NCBI RefSeq assembly: GCF_024343615.1
Contig: NZ_RJUB01000142.1
Location: 1 to 64,000 of the forward strand
Reading direction: 5' to 3'
Length of the DNA: 64,000 nt
From: Ferruginibacter sp. HRS2-29
GTDB lineage: Bacteria; Bacteroidota; Bacteroidia; Chitinophagales; Chitinophagaceae
This document shows, piece by piece, positions 1-7,701 of the stretch (the first letter of the stretch is position 1; each line of letters begins with the position of its first letter). Below the pieces are notes generated by a model. That model did no database searches, was not told the origin of the DNA, and saw only the letters and a list, made by a program, of their open reading frames with translations. The translations under genes were made by a program, and so were the position numbers.

Positions 1-21
1 CCTTTAGATAGAAAACAGCTC

Positions 22-52
22 TTTGATAGGTAATTAAGATTAATAAAATTTG
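22..52 (+). promoter_or_regulatory. Putative promoter for the IS110 leader RNA
   Basis: TTTG at 22-25 is followed after exactly 19 bases by AAAATTTG at 45-52, which differs from the Bacteroidota -7 consensus TAnnTTTG at one position. Transcription would start near 59, just before the first stem of the leader RNA described below. The assignment is by motif only. Confidence 0.4.
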
Positions 53-58
53 TGAAAG

Positions 59-200
59 GAAATGGGGTGAACTTGACAGAGGGCTAGACTTACGATCTAA
101 TCTGTGTATCAGTCCCCATCGCCTTCCACGGTTGCAAGGCCCAATTAGAATATTAAGTCCTTAAAGACTAATTAAAGGTTTTAGGCAAAGCAACTTTTTA
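59..200 (+). ncRNA. Candidate IS110 bridge RNA
   Basis: The leader between the putative promoter and the transposase start folds into two consecutive stem-loops, each with an internal loop. The first is closed by ATGGGG (62-67) with CCCCAT (114-119). It continues with ACAGA (76-80)/TCTGT (101-105) and TAGA (85-88)/TCTA (96-99), leaving a two-sided internal loop at 68-75 and 106-113. The second is closed by GTTGC (131-135)/GCAAC (190-194), then AATTAG (143-148)/CTAATT (168-173) and TTAA/TTAA, with an internal loop at 136-142 and 174-189. IS110-group elements are known to carry a bridge RNA here, with one loop pairing to target DNA and one to donor DNA. Which loop is which, and the true ends, are inference. 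Confidence 0.55.
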
Positions 201-203
201 TTA

Positions 204-1211
204 ATGCTTAAAAACAAATTTATGAAAGTTCAGCACATTATCGGAGCAGACCTCTCCAAAAAAACAATTGATGTGTTTTGTCATTCTACCGGCACTCACC
301 ATTGCATTGAAAACAATGAAAGCGGATTTAGATTATTGTTGCAATGGTTTAAAGAACAGAACGTATCCACCTGCCAGGCAGGTATCTTCATGGAACATAC
401 CGGACTTTACAGTTACCTGTTTGAAGAATTTTTACATCGGTATTCGATTTTATTTGTAAAGGTGGCTGCTTTGGAAATACTAAGATCCCAGGGCATAGTA
501 AGAGGGAAATCGGATAAAATAGACGCCAGAAGGATCGCATTATATGGGGTAGAGAAACAACATAAGCTAATACCCCATGCTCCTGTGGATAAAGATCTTG
601 ATCGCTTGAAAATGCTCAATACAGTTCGTTCCGGCCTGGTAAGACAAAAAACTTCTTTAAAATGCAGCCTTAAGGAATACCGCAATATCGGAATCAAGGA
701 GAGTGATCTGATCATTAAATCTCAACAGAAAGTATTAGCAATGCTGGAAAAACAAATTCAGGAGTTAGCGCTGGAAACAGAGCGGCTTGTTAAAAGCAAT
801 GAAGGGATCAGCAGCAATTATGGTTATTTAAGAAGTGTCCGGGGCATAGGCCCGGTTACGGCGACTGTAACAATTATCAAAACAGCCAATTTTACCCGCT
901 TTAAAGATGGGCGTAAGTTTGCCTGTTATTGCGGAACAGCCCCATTCGAATATAGTTCCGGCAGCAGTATTCGGGGCAAAACAAAGATCAGTCATCTGGC
1001 AGATAAGGAAATGAAGACATTACTGGATCTGGCCGCCCGATCAGCCATGCAGCACGATCCGGAACTAAAGGAATATTATCAGCGTAGGATAGCAGAAGGA
1101 AAATCAAAAAGAAGTACCATTAATATCTTAAGAAATAAATTAATTCACAGGATGTTTGCTGTTGTAAAAAGAAAATCCCCGTTTGTAGATGGATTTAAAA
1201 AGGTAGCTTAA
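204..1211 (+). CDS. IS110-family transposase
   Basis: A 335-residue recombinase that moves the element through RNA-guided recombination. The N-terminal RuvC-like domain has the expected acidic residues: D16 in GADLSKK, E64 in MEHTG, and D104 and D107 in SDKIDARR. A helical linker follows (about 130-205), then the Transposase_20 domain with RGIGPVTA (213-220) and a serine-rich stretch at 251-255 (SSGSS) where the catalytic serine of the family lies. The length matches the usual 320-350 residues and the frame is intact, so the enzyme is probably active. Translation could also start at the ATG at 222 (MKVQH), which fits family alignments about as well; neither start has a clear ribosome binding site. 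Confidence 0.93.
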   Translation: MLKNKFMKVQHIIGADLSKKTIDVFCHSTGTHHCIENNESGFRLLLQWFKEQNVSTCQAGIFMEHTGLYSYLFEEFLHRYSILFVKVAALEILRSQGIVRGKSDKIDARRIALYGVEKQHKLIPHAPVDKDLDRLKMLNTVRSGLVRQKTSLKCSLKEYRNIGIKESDLIIKSQQKVLAMLEKQIQELALETERLVKSNEGISSNYGYLRSVRGIGPVTATVTIIKTANFTRFKDGRKFACYCGTAPFEYSSGSSIRGKTKISHLADKEMKTLLDLAARSAMQHDPELKEYYQRRIAEGKSKRSTINILRNKLIHRMFAVVKRKSPFVDGFKKVA

Positions 1212-1243
1212 ACTATTTTTTGGTGATTTATTGATCTTAGAAT

Positions 1244-1315
1244 ACACGGAGGCACACAGAGTGCGATGTAAAATTATTCCTCTGTGTAACTCTGTGCCCT
1301 CTGTGTACTCTGTGG
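1244..1315. repeat. Imperfect inverted repeat of CTCTGTG words
   Basis: Downstream of the transposase, ACACGGAGGCACACAGAG (1244-1261) faces several tandem CTCTGTG units (1280-1315). The arms can pair imperfectly. It belongs to the same style of short-word hairpin seen in many other gaps of this window. Confidence 0.5.
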
Positions 1316-1326
1316 TTCAAAACAAA

Positions 1327-1350
1327 AGCCCCTTCCAAAAGAAAGGGGCT
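1327..1350. terminator. Hairpin terminator-like palindrome
   Basis: AGCCCCTT (1327-1334) pairs perfectly with AAGGGGCT (1343-1350) around an 8-base loop. It lies between the IS110 transposase and the 3' end of ftsZ and could serve either. There is no strong T-run on either side. Confidence 0.5.
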
Positions 1351-1413
1351 ACATACAAACTGTAATTACAAACACACTCTTTACAAATAGCTGAGCTATT
1401 CTTAATATACTAA

Positions 1414-1450
1414 AGGCGCTACTGCGGGCTAAGAGCCTGCGGTAGCGCCT
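1414..1450 (-). terminator. Terminator of the dcw cluster after ftsZ
   Basis: A 17-bp stem (1414-1430 with 1434-1450) closes a 3-base AAG loop. All positions pair, two of them as G-U wobbles. It begins seven bases after the ftsZ stop codon, and on the minus strand it is followed by a short T-rich run, so it is the likely end of the dcw transcript. Confidence 0.7.
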
Positions 1451-1456
1451 CAAAAT

Positions 1457-3373
1457 TTAATCTGGTTTTTTCCCGTCCAGGAAAGTGTTGATCGTACTGA
1501 TCTCCGCCTGGTTATTATCGTCGGATTTTACAGTGTAGTTGCTGTAAAAATTTTCTACGTTGGCAATCTGGTTGTGAATTTCCATATTGCGACGGAGGTA
1601 AGCCGGCACCGTTTCAAACTCGTTATTCGGATCAGCTGCATTGATGTTGAATGACAAATTACGCAGCTTCGCAATGCGTTCCGTAGCCCGGCGCCTGAGT
1701 TCTTCTGTTTCGTCCTGCATTGCAGGTTCCTCAACAGGGGACATCATGATAGGCTGAGTCTGTTGTACAACAATTGGCTGTTCCTCCGCCGCTTTTTGGG
1801 ACTCTTTTACTACCAGTTGCATTTCTTCTGCAGGTTCGTCGGCCTGTAGTTTCAGTTGCAGCGGCAGTGGTTCCTCGGTCGAATTGGATTCCGAAATCTC
1901 CGGTTTCACCTCCGCATAAATCTGCGCAGGCTTGGCCAGGAAGCCCCCCGACGAAAGGGAACTTTTATTGCTAGCTTCTTTATTAACGTTTGTATTAAGG
2001 CTGTCTTTTTCGCTGGTGTTTTCAGCGGTTACCGACGGCGTGGTAGTTGGCTTTTGCGGAGGAGTTGGGATAGAATGGTCGATATCAAATTCCACTACGG
2101 GTATCTGATCTGCGGCCGAAGATATCTCAAAAAACACAGGCGCATCGTCCAATTTTTCCACAGTAGTTTTACTAGGTAGTTCTACTGGAGCCGTTGATTC
2201 TGTGAGTGTTGGCATAAACGGATCAGCTTCCTTAACTTCTTCTTTAGCAACCGGTTTTTCTTCCGCAACAGGCTCGTCAAACTGCAAAGTTGGTTGTGCC
2301 TTTTTGCTTGTTGGAACAGGCGCCGGCATATCAAGGTGCATAACTATCTTCTCATTTTTTGCCTCCGGAACGGAAGTGCTTGCCTTCGGTTCTTTTGCAA
2401 AAGGGTCCTTATGCTCGAAGCCGGTAGCAATGAGCGTGATCCCGATCTGGGCGCCCAATGTATTATCATAACCAAGTCCGAGGATCACATCGGTATCTTC
2501 TCCCGCCTGGCTCAGCAGATAGTTCTGTATCACTTCCACTTCATCCATCGTAAACTCATGTTCGCCTTCGGCAGAATTGATATTGATGAGTATCCATTTA
2601 GCCCCGCGGATATCATTATCATTCAGCAATGGAGAAGTCAATGCATTTTCAATTGCGTTGAATGCCCTGTTTTCCCCTTCGGCAGATGCGCTGCCAAGGA
2701 TAGCCACACCACCATTGCTCATCACGGTGCACACATCGGCAAAATCGACGTTGATCTGGCCGGTGCTGTTGATCACATCGGTGATACATTTTGCAGCAGT
2801 TGCCAATACATTATCCGCTTTCGCGAATGCTTCTTTCATTTTCAAATTCCCAAACTGGTGACGCAATTTATCATTGCTGATCACGAGCAAAGTATCCACA
2901 TGGTTCTTCAGCAGCATGATACCTTCTTCGGCCTGTGCGATACGTTTCTTTCCTTCGTAGGCAAACGGGGTGGTTACGATACCCACCGTAAGTATGCCAA
3001 GGTCTTTACAAATTTTTGCCAGTATCGGCGCACCGCCGGTACCGGTACCGCCGCCCATACCCGCGGTAATGAACGCCATCTTGGTATTCACTTCCAGTAT
3101 GCGCTTGATCTCTTCAAGGCTTTCTTCTGTAGCCTGGCGGCCGATCATCGGGTTGGCCCCCGCACCCAGCCCCTGCGTAAGATGCGGCCCGAGCTGTATC
3201 TTATTCGGTACACTGCTCAAGGCAACCGCCTGTGCATCCGTATTGCATATTATAAAATCTACGCCTTCGATATTTTGCGAAAACATATGATTAACAGCGT
3301 TGCTTCCGCCCCCGCCCACACCAATAACCTTGATGATGGACGACTGGTCTTTTGGCAAATCAAATTGAATCAT
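1457..3373 (-). CDS. ftsZ: Cell division protein FtsZ
   Basis: Tubulin-like GTPase that polymerises into the Z ring at mid-cell. The nucleotide-binding loop GVGGGGSNAV (18-27) and the tubulin signature GGGTGTG (107-113) are intact, and NVDFADV near 210 is the synergy (T7) loop. At 638 residues it is much longer than the roughly 380 of Escherichia coli FtsZ. The extra length is a Pro/Glu/Lys-rich linker from about 325 to 570, followed by the PAYLRRN segment typical of Bacteroidota FtsZ tails and about 40 more residues. It is the last gene of the dcw cluster, 141 bp after ftsA, with a hairpin in between. Residues 1-4 (MIQF) give a clear start. Confidence 0.98.
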   Translation of the reverse strand: MIQFDLPKDQSSIIKVIGVGGGGSNAVNHMFSQNIEGVDFIICNTDAQAVALSSVPNKIQLGPHLTQGLGAGANPMIGRQATEESLEEIKRILEVNTKMAFITAGMGGGTGTGGAPILAKICKDLGILTVGIVTTPFAYEGKKRIAQAEEGIMLLKNHVDTLLVISNDKLRHQFGNLKMKEAFAKADNVLATAAKCITDVINSTGQINVDFADVCTVMSNGGVAILGSASAEGENRAFNAIENALTSPLLNDNDIRGAKWILININSAEGEHEFTMDEVEVIQNYLLSQAGEDTDVILGLGYDNTLGAQIGITLIATGFEHKDPFAKEPKASTSVPEAKNEKIVMHLDMPAPVPTSKKAQPTLQFDEPVAEEKPVAKEEVKEADPFMPTLTESTAPVELPSKTTVEKLDDAPVFFEISSAADQIPVVEFDIDHSIPTPPQKPTTTPSVTAENTSEKDSLNTNVNKEASNKSSLSSGGFLAKPAQIYAEVKPEISESNSTEEPLPLQLKLQADEPAEEMQLVVKESQKAAEEQPIVVQQTQPIMMSPVEEPAMQDETEELRRRATERIAKLRNLSFNINAADPNNEFETVPAYLRRNMEIHNQIANVENFYSNYTVKSDDNNQAEISTINTFLDGKKPD

Positions 3374-3406
3374 GTCTGTAAGTTTGTGTGTTAGTAAGTA
3401 TAATTC

Positions 3407-3512
3407 AATTACGAATTTTCAATTACGAATTACGAATTAAGTTTTTGAGGCTCGTTAAGATCAACAATCGTTGTAAACCTCATTCGTAATTCGTAATTGG
3501 TAATTCGTAATT
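3407..3512. repeat. Word hairpin (AATTACG/AATTCGT) between ftsA and ftsZ
   Basis: Tandem AATTACGAATT units at 3407-3439 face tandem AATTCGTAATT units at 3482-3512. Inside, TGAGG (3446-3450) can pair with CCTCA (3478-3482). The structure fills the whole ftsA-ftsZ gap and could modulate read-through or mRNA processing; no function is shown. Confidence 0.6.
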
Positions 3513-3514
3513 AT

Positions 3515-4894
3515 TTAAAATTTCGCGTCTTCTTCTTCTTTGAACATTTCGATCAAATTGTTCTTCATCGCATCCATAAAACCTTTGATGGTTTTTTTCT
3601 TTGGAGCCGGAAGACTTGGCTGATGGGTTTCGGTTTCTGCAGCAAAATCATTCACCACTTCTTCTTCCGCTACTTTCACATCTTTACCGACTACCTTGAT
3701 GAAATTATTTTCAAATGTCTTGTTCTTGTTTTCGTAATCGTTATATCCTTTCAGGATAAGGCCGATACAAGTGCTGTACATTGGTTTGGCCAGTTCTTCA
3801 ATGTGACCGCCGCTCAAATGTTCGTTCGGGTAACCGATACGTGCATTCAGGCCGGTCACGTATTCTGTCAGCTGCAACAAATGCTTCAACTGCGAACCGC
3901 CACCAGTCAGTATTACACCGCCATTCAGCATGCGGTTGTCGAGGCCTACCTGTTTTAAATGGTAACTCACAAAATCCATGATCTCGCTCATGCGCGCCTG
4001 GATGATGCTGGCAAGATTTTTTACTGAAATTTCTTTCGGCGCCATTCCACGCAAACCAGGTATGGTGATGAACGCGTTTGCTTTTGCTTCGTCTGCCAAA
4101 GCGCTGCCAAACTGTATCTTCATCTGCTCTGCCTGTGTTTTCAACACACCAAGGCCGGTCTTGATATCGTTGGTGATATTTTCACCACCAAATGGTATCA
4201 CGGCAGTATGTTTCAAAATACCTTCGTAAAACACGGCAAGATCCGTTGTACCACCACCGATATCTACGATAGCCACACCTGCTTCCAGGTCCTGGTCGCA
4301 CATAACTGCGGCGGCAGAAGCCAGCGGCTGCAGTACAAGATCTTTTGTTTTCAAGCCAGCTTTATCAACACTGCGATTGATATTGCGGATCGCATTTTTA
4401 TCACCGGTGATGATGTGGAAATTAGCGCCCACTTTCACACCACTATACCCGATCGGGTTGGGGATATTCTGAAAATTATCTACGGTAAATTCCTGCGGGA
4501 TCACATCGATGATCTGGTCGCCTGCCGGAATGTAGGTGCGGTACTGATCCGCGATGAGCTTGTCGATCTCGTCCTGGCGTATCTCTTCCTCGTTCTGCTG
4601 GCGCACGATATCTCCACGGGTCTGCAGGCTTTTTATATGATGCCCGGCAATGCCTACGTATACTTCGCCTATCTCCAGGTTAGGATTGGAAGCATAACAG
4701 TTCTCCAAAGCGGTCTGGATAGCTTTGATGGTCTGGTCGATGTTCAATACCATTCCGTGTTGAACGCCATTGCTGTTGGCACGGCCGAAACCCAATATCT
4801 CCAATTTACCGAACTCGTTCTTGCGCCCGGCTATGGCGGCGATCTTTGTAGTACCGATATCTAAGCCGACGATCACTGGTTGTTCCTGATTCAT
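3515..4894 (-). CDS. ftsA: Cell division protein FtsA
   Basis: Actin-like ATPase that anchors FtsZ to the membrane and recruits later divisome proteins. The phosphate-1 loop GLDIGTTKIAAIAG (10-23) and a second ATPase motif, VDIGGGTTDLAVF (near 210), are clear, and GVILTGGGSQL near 325 is the adenosine motif. The C-terminus ends in a Lys-rich amphipathic helix (GFMDAMKNNLIEMFK), the membrane-targeting element of the family. The length of 459 residues is slightly above the usual 420-450. It lies between ftsQ and ftsZ, as in most dcw clusters. Confidence 0.97.
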   Translation of the reverse strand: MNQEQPVIVGLDIGTTKIAAIAGRKNEFGKLEILGFGRANSNGVQHGMVLNIDQTIKAIQTALENCYASNPNLEIGEVYVGIAGHHIKSLQTRGDIVRQQNEEEIRQDEIDKLIADQYRTYIPAGDQIIDVIPQEFTVDNFQNIPNPIGYSGVKVGANFHIITGDKNAIRNINRSVDKAGLKTKDLVLQPLASAAAVMCDQDLEAGVAIVDIGGGTTDLAVFYEGILKHTAVIPFGGENITNDIKTGLGVLKTQAEQMKIQFGSALADEAKANAFITIPGLRGMAPKEISVKNLASIIQARMSEIMDFVSYHLKQVGLDNRMLNGGVILTGGGSQLKHLLQLTEYVTGLNARIGYPNEHLSGGHIEELAKPMYSTCIGLILKGYNDYENKNKTFENNFIKVVGKDVKVAEEEVVNDFAAETETHQPSLPAPKKKTIKGFMDAMKNNLIEMFKEEEDAKF

Positions 4895-4924
4895 AAAATT
4901 GTGTTTTGTGTGTTTGTATGTTTG

Positions 4925-5079
4925 TATATTTTTATTACACGAATTTTGCGAATTCCACGAATTACACGAATTAGTGTTTTAATTTTTGAGCGTATTTATT
5001 TTTCAGTTCTATTTTTCGAATATTAAGTCTTCCATTACTCAGCAAAACATGTCGAAGGTTTCACCATTCACTATTCACT
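4925..5079. other. ftsQ-ftsA spacer with ACGAATT words
   Basis: The spacer contains four ACGAATT/GCGAATT-like words at 4938-4972 and, near the ftsQ stop, a single arm GTTTCACCATTCACTATTCA (5058-5077). That arm matches the words of the hairpins at 53.1 kb and 58.6 kb, but its partner arm is missing here. Confidence 0.45.
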
Positions 5080-6330
5080 TTAATAATCGTTTTTCGGCAT
5101 CACCGCTTTCGGCTTCTGCACTGGTTTTGTTGTAGCCGGTTTTGGTTTTACTACAGGCTTTGTTGCAGGTTTTTTATCCGCAGGCTTCACAACTGGTTTA
5201 GCTGCTGGCTTGGCTGCAGCCTTTACAGCAGGTTTTACTACCGTTGGTTTAACCACAGTCGGCTTTACATCCGGCTTTGGCGTTGCCGGTGTAACTGCAG
5301 GAGCACTGGCAGGTACCGTCGTTCTCAATGTTGGATCAAGTGCCGGGTTAGTAGCATCATCTTCCGTATTCCTGTCGATGCCCTCATCGTCACGCTGCAC
5401 AGATTGTTGTATCAGCGAAGCATCCACACCATTATTATCATTGCCCGGCGCTGCAATCCTGATGGAATCCGCTGCCTGCATGGCCGCATTTTTTGCCATG
5501 TAATCCATCAGCTGCAAGGTGCGTAACGAATCCTGCGCCACATCTTCCTTCCCTTTTACTTTCGCCACTATCTGATCGCGGTATTGCAGGTTGATGCTGC
5601 TGTAATGGCTCCATCCGGCTTTGGATATTACCTGCCGGTAAAACAATTTCAGCTTCGCGAATTTTTTGTCGATATCAGAAGCATCGCCAAAAATGATCTG
5701 TTGCTCCCCGATCTTCGGCGTCATTTCAAAACTTCTATCCGAAGTGATATCTACCTGGTCGATCATCGCCATCAAAAAAGTATCGGCCTGGATGGCAAGG
5801 CTTATCTTTTTTATATCCTTCAGCAAAACACTATCCGCATGCAGCAGTACTTTCGCCTCCGAAGGGAAGTTGGTAAACACCGGCAACCTTGCAGAAAACT
5901 TTTCACTTAATGGCAACATCATCGTAGCCGAGTCGATGTAAAAAGTATTTCCCGCCCTTGTAAAAACACGGGCCACTGGTTCACGCTCGTCCACATTCAC
6001 CTGCAATATGCTGTTGCGGTCGAAAAATAATTCCGCGTTATCTACCCATACATCTCTTTCAATCGCAGCTTCAATATCCTTCAGGTTAAAATCGTCTACC
6101 GCCGTCCCCTCTGGTTTCTGACCTATAAAGTCAACAATGATCTTTTTCACATCTTTTTCATCAATGAAAAAATTAGTGCTTACACCACTTATATCAACTT
6201 TTACACCTTTGCACAATAAGCCGCTCTGCCGTTTCATGGCCGCCACCGACAGCACCACAGTGCTTATAGCAATAGCGATCCACAATGTGGTCACCAGTAC
6301 TTTTTTTATCGTTGGTTTTTTAAAGCTCAT
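5080..6330 (-). CDS. ftsQ: Cell division protein FtsQ/DivIB
   Basis: Bitopic divisome protein that links the cytoplasmic ring to the periplasmic synthases. A short cytoplasmic Lys-rich head precedes one membrane segment at 11-31. The periplasmic part begins with a POTRA-like region (about 45-120, VKVDISGVSTNFFIDEKD) and continues with the FtsQ beta domain. The protein is 416 residues because of a tail of about 70 residues after 345 made of KPTVV, KPAVK and KPATK-like repeats. That tail is low complexity and absent from classical FtsQ. It sits between murC and ftsA with only 9 bp to murC. Confidence 0.9.
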   Translation of the reverse strand: MSFKKPTIKKVLVTTLWIAIAISTVVLSVAAMKRQSGLLCKGVKVDISGVSTNFFIDEKDVKKIIVDFIGQKPEGTAVDDFNLKDIEAAIERDVWVDNAELFFDRNSILQVNVDEREPVARVFTRAGNTFYIDSATMMLPLSEKFSARLPVFTNFPSEAKVLLHADSVLLKDIKKISLAIQADTFLMAMIDQVDITSDRSFEMTPKIGEQQIIFGDASDIDKKFAKLKLFYRQVISKAGWSHYSSINLQYRDQIVAKVKGKEDVAQDSLRTLQLMDYMAKNAAMQAADSIRIAAPGNDNNGVDASLIQQSVQRDDEGIDRNTEDDATNPALDPTLRTTVPASAPAVTPATPKPDVKPTVVKPTVVKPAVKAAAKPAAKPVVKPADKKPATKPVVKPKPATTKPVQKPKAVMPKNDY

Positions 6331-6339
6331 TGCCTGTTG

Positions 6340-7701
6340 TTATTTATTTTTAATTATTTCCGCGATGGGATCAACCAATGTGTCGATATCTCCCGCGCCT
6401 GCTGTTATCAACAATTCCACTTCATTATTTTTTATCCACTCTATCAACTCTTCTTTTTCCAAAATACTTTTTTTCGCATTCGTCATTTTATCCAGTACCA
6501 ATTTACTCGTCACACCTGCCATGGGCAATTCCCTTGCAGGATAGATCGGTAACAAGATGGTCTCGTCTGCAATGCTGAGCACTTCTGCAAAACCATCTGC
6601 CAGGTCGTTGGTGCGGCTGAACAGATGCGGCTGAAATATCACCGTTGCCTTTTTACCCGGAAACAGTGCCTTTGCTCCATTTATCAACGCCCTCAATTCT
6701 TCAGGATGATGCGCATAGTCATCGATCATCACCCGCTCTTTTGTTTTTAAAATATACTCAAACCTGCGTTTCACTCCTTTGAATGAACTTACCGCAGCTT
6801 TTATTTTTTCATCTTCAATCTTCAACCGTTTCGCGACAGTGATGGCTGCCAATGCATTTTCGATGTTGTGCAAACCACCCATATTCAGTTCCACCTCTTT
6901 GATCACTTCATCTTTGATATGTACATCAAAAAAATAACTGCCGTGATCCATGCGGATATTTTTCACAAACATATCTGCCGTTTCATCATCGAATGCGTAG
7001 AGCAATTTTTCACCTGCTGCAAATTCGTTGATGCGCTGCAATCCTTTTTTTACGATCAGCAATCCTCCCGGTTTTATCTTGCTGCTGAACTCGATGAATG
7101 CATCCTGCATATTTTTTTCCGTACCGTAGATATCCAGGTGATCGGCATCCATCGCGGTGATGATAGCGATATCAGGATCCAGCTTTAAGAAACTTCTGTC
7201 ATATTCATCCGCTTCTGCTACGCTTACATTTTTTTCGCTGCTCAAAAAATTGGTTTCATAATTTGAAGCAATACCGCCCAAAAACGCATTGCAACCAAAC
7301 CCGCTATGGGTAAGGATATGCGCCACCATTGCACTCGTCGTCGTTTTGCCATGTGTACCTGCTACGCAGATATTAAAAGAACTTTTAGTGATCATACCCA
7401 GCACATCGCTGCGTTTTACCACTTCGTAATTATTATCTATATAATAATTCAGCTCGCTGTGCGTTTTAGGAACAGCAGGCGTATATACAACAATCGAGGC
7501 GTCTTTGTCAATCAGCGAAACATTGTCTTCATAATGTATCGCGATACCTTCAGCTTCCAGTTTTTTCGTAAGAACTGTTGGTGTTTTATCATACCCGCTC
7601 ACTTTAATACCACGGCCGTTAAAAAACCTGGCCAATGCACTCATGCCTATTCCACCTGCACCTAAAAAATAAACCGACGATATATCTTTGATGTCCCTCA
7701 T
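6340..7701 (-). CDS. murC: UDP-N-acetylmuramate--L-alanine ligase
   Basis: Cytoplasmic Mur ligase that adds L-alanine to UDP-MurNAc using ATP, the first peptide step of the peptidoglycan precursor. LGAGGIGMSALARF (13-26) is the N-terminal UDP-binding Rossmann motif, GTHGKTTT (115-122) is the ATP-binding P-loop, and YAHHPEEL in the second half is the conserved C-terminal-domain motif of MurC. The length of 453 residues is normal. The start codon overlaps the last base of murG, so the two genes are translationally coupled. Confidence 0.97.
   Translation of the reverse strand: MRDIKDISSVYFLGAGGIGMSALARFFNGRGIKVSGYDKTPTVLTKKLEAEGIAIHYEDNVSLIDKDASIVVYTPAVPKTHSELNYYIDNNYEVVKRSDVLGMITKSSFNICVAGTHGKTTTSAMVAHILTHSGFGCNAFLGGIASNYETNFLSSEKNVSVAEADEYDRSFLKLDPDIAIITAMDADHLDIYGTEKNMQDAFIEFSSKIKPGGLLIVKKGLQRINEFAAGEKLLYAFDDETADMFVKNIRMDHGSYFFDVHIKDEVIKEVELNMGGLHNIENALAAITVAKRLKIEDEKIKAAVSSFKGVKRRFEYILKTKERVMIDDYAHHPEELRALINGAKALFPGKKATVIFQPHLFSRTNDLADGFAEVLSIADETILLPIYPARELPMAGVTSKLVLDKMTNAKKSILEKEELIEWIKNNEVELLITAGAGDIDTLVDPIAEIIKNK

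Larger units (their letters stand above)
1..1211 (+). mobile_element. IS110-family insertion element (outer ends not defined)
   Basis: A single transposase gene of the DEDD type preceded by about 200 bases of structured non-coding DNA is the usual layout of IS110-group elements. These elements lack terminal inverted repeats, so the boundaries cannot be read from one copy. The left end may lie at or before base 1, and the right end somewhere between the stop codon and the hairpin at 1327-1350. The element sits just downstream of ftsZ, outside the dcw operon, and disrupts no gene that I can see. Confidence 0.8.

Noticed and set aside
2294-3394. Long plus-strand frame (366 codons) antisense to ftsZ
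   Set aside because: It lies wholly over ftsZ, has a Cys/His/Arg-rich composition typical of antisense translation, and no family match.
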